Part shown: positions 6,484 through 7,681 of the stretch, piece after piece
Layout: each line of letters starts with the position of its first letter
Numbering within the stretch: position 1 is the stretch's first letter
Source: RPQK01 sp041946865
GTDB lineage: Bacteria > Acidobacteriota > UBA6911 > RPQK01
Reading direction: 5' to 3'
Length of the DNA: 7,681 nucleotides
Assembly: GCA_041946865.1 (NCBI GenBank)
Contig: JBHGBF010000266.1
Coordinates: 1-7,681, forward strand
Position numbers and translations under genes: made by a program
Notes under the pieces: model-generated
What the model was told of the DNA's origin: nothing
The model's database searches: none
What the model saw: the letters and a program-made list of their open reading frames with translations, nothing else

Positions 6484-7662
6484 ATGACCATTGCAAAAGT
6501 GATCGCGGATCAGCTCGAACATGCTTCCTGGATCAGGAGGATGTTCGAGGAAGGCATGCGACTGAAGCGGGAGCGCGGCACGGAAAACGTCTTCGACTTT
6601 ACGCTGGGGAATCCTGATCTCGAGCCGCCCCCGGCCGTCATCAGCTCGGCCATTGCCTGTCTCCAGAAGCGGAAGGCCGGCAGTCATGCTTACATGCCTA
6701 ATGCCGGCTTTCCTGAGGTGCGGGAAACGATCGCCGAAAAGCTCTCCGCAGCCACGCGCTTGAGCTACACCGAACAGCACGTGGTCATGACGGTGGGAGC
6801 TGCCGGAGGGTTGAATACCGTCCTCAAAGCCATACTTGACCCGGGCGACGAGGTGATCGTCCTGGCTCCTTATTTCGTCGAATACGCGTTCTACATTTCC
6901 AACCACGGCGGCAAGGTCGTAGTCGTCAACACCGGCCCGGAGTTCCTTCCCGACATCCCGGCAATCAGGCGCGCCGTCACAGACCGGACTCGGGCGATCA
7001 TCGTCAATTCCCCGAACAATCCCACCGGTGTGGTGTATCCGCCGCGGGTGTTCGAGGAACTGGAGGACTTGCTGCGAGGTCTCGATCACGATGTCCTGCT
7101 CTTGAGCGACGAGCCTTACAAGGCCCTGGCATTCAGCGGAGTCCGTCCCCCGGAAGTCGCCACCTTTATCACTCGTTCCATCCAGGTCTACTCCTGGTCG
7201 AAGGCCCTTGCTATACCGGGAGAACGGATCGGGTTTATCGCCATCTCTCCCCGGGTGCCCGACGCTGCCCGACTGTTCGATGCCTGCTCCTTTACCATCC
7301 GAATCCTCGGATTCGTCAATGCTCCTGCGCTTTGGCAATGGGTCGTGGCGGAATGCTGGGACCAGGCCGTGGATGCGACGATTTACGAGGAGAAGTGTGA
7401 TCTGCTCTGGGAGGCGCTGCGGCGTATCGGATATGAAGTGGTCCGCCCAGGCGGCGCCTTCTATTTGTTCCCCAAATCCCCCATCCCTGACGACGTCGCC
7501 TTCATCGACGTGTTGAAAGACGAGGGTATCCTGGCCGTACCCGGCAGCGGCTTCGGCTCGCCGGGCCATTTCCGGCTCTCTCTGACCGTCCCGATGCAGT
7601 CCATCGAACGCGCGATCACCGGCTTTCAGCACGCTTACCGCCGGGCCAGGAGCGGGGCATGA
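6484..7662 (+). CDS. Class I/II pyridoxal-phosphate aminotransferase
   Basis: Fold-type I PLP enzyme that moves an amino group between an amino acid and a 2-oxoacid. It has 392 residues, typical length. Key features: FTLGNPDLEPP (39-49), YMPNAGFPEVRE (70-81), the cofactor-stacking region around Tyr130, NSPNNPTG (175-182, Asn179 contacting PLP), SDEPY (208-212, Asp209 toward the pyridine nitrogen), Schiff-base Lys240 in SWSKALAIPGERIG with Arg248 for the phosphate, PGGAFYLFPK (322-331) and Arg364 in FRLSL as the likely substrate-carboxylate arginine. The ATG at 6484 has only a weak GAGA upstream; it is kept because the N-terminus fits the family. Substrate cannot be read from motifs. Position behind paaK and an ACT protein favours aromatic or aspartate-family amino acids, by inference. 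Its stop overlaps the start of a possible next gene (ATGA), implying an operon. Confidence 0.9.
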   Translation: MTIAKVIADQLEHASWIRRMFEEGMRLKRERGTENVFDFTLGNPDLEPPPAVISSAIACLQKRKAGSHAYMPNAGFPEVRETIAEKLSAATRLSYTEQHVVMTVGAAGGLNTVLKAILDPGDEVIVLAPYFVEYAFYISNHGGKVVVVNTGPEFLPDIPAIRRAVTDRTRAIIVNSPNNPTGVVYPPRVFEELEDLLRGLDHDVLLLSDEPYKALAFSGVRPPEVATFITRSIQVYSWSKALAIPGERIGFIAISPRVPDAARLFDACSFTIRILGFVNAPALWQWVVAECWDQAVDATIYEEKCDLLWEALRRIGYEVVRPGGAFYLFPKSPIPDDVAFIDVLKDEGILAVPGSGFGSPGHFRLSLTVPMQSIERAITGFQHAYRRARSGA

Positions 7663-7681
7663 CGCCTGGACGTCCCAGTCC
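7659..7681 (+). CDS. Start of a further gene, cut by the window edge
   Basis: An ATG at 7659-7661 overlaps the aminotransferase stop TGA (7660-7662) in the ATGA arrangement typical of translational coupling. A good Shine-Dalgarno AGGAG (7648-7652) sits six bases before it. Only MTPGRPS is visible and there is no stop before the edge, so the product cannot be named. From the neighbours it is probably a member of the same operon. It could be a chance ATG, but the ribosome site, spacing and overlap together argue otherwise. Confidence 0.5.

Noticed and set aside
6403..7632. A 409-codon open frame antisense to the aminotransferase gene
   Set aside because: Its translation has no recognisable domain and mirrors codon bias of a high-GC gene; the plus strand has all aminotransferase motifs.

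Overview
The window is a high-GC bacterial chromosomal segment (clearly above 50% G+C by eye) with six intact protein genes, one frameshifted toxin-antitoxin pair, the first bases of a further gene at the right edge, and two kinds of non-coding repeat. No rRNA, tRNA, CRISPR array, transposase or phage gene was seen. The tandem hairpin element at the left end and the 7-base periodic repeat near 6406 are the type of intergenic sequence I associate with environmental Acidobacteriota and similar soil or sediment lineages. The paaK-ACT-aminotransferase set fits bacteria that exchange aromatic amino acids and aryl-acetyl-CoA under low oxygen. The taxonomic guess is an inference only.

Layout, left to right. 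Positions 1-279 hold no gene but contain a series of short inverted repeats, one strong. Positions 280-678 (minus) are a hicA-hicB toxin-antitoxin pair with the usual ATGA overlap. Each gene lacks one base, so neither reads through, yet both are otherwise close to textbook. Positions 727-2097 (minus) encode an aldehyde dehydrogenase of the short succinate-semialdehyde dehydrogenase type. It is divergent from a flavin reductase family gene (2203-2697, plus), which may have a leaderless transcript. A convergent gap with a GC-rich hairpin separates this from a beta-CASP metallo-beta-lactamase ribonuclease gene (2807-4192, minus).

After a 343-base divergent spacer comes a plus-strand cluster: phenylacetate-CoA ligase (4536-5873), a tandem ACT-domain protein (5950-6387), a class I/II PLP aminotransferase (6484-7662), and an ATG overlapping the aminotransferase stop behind a good Shine-Dalgarno sequence (7659 onward, cut by the window). 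The ligase activates arylacetates, the aminotransferase could interconvert aromatic amino acids and arylpyruvates, and the ACT protein is a plausible amino-acid sensor. The enzyme expected to link the two chemistries, an indolepyruvate-type 2-oxoacid:ferredoxin oxidoreductase, is not in the window.

Most of the window is ordinary metabolism. The points most worth a second look are the doubly frameshifted hicAB pair, the two repeat types, the possible leaderless flavin reductase, and the truncated fourth gene of the paaK cluster. I did not find a convincing new system.
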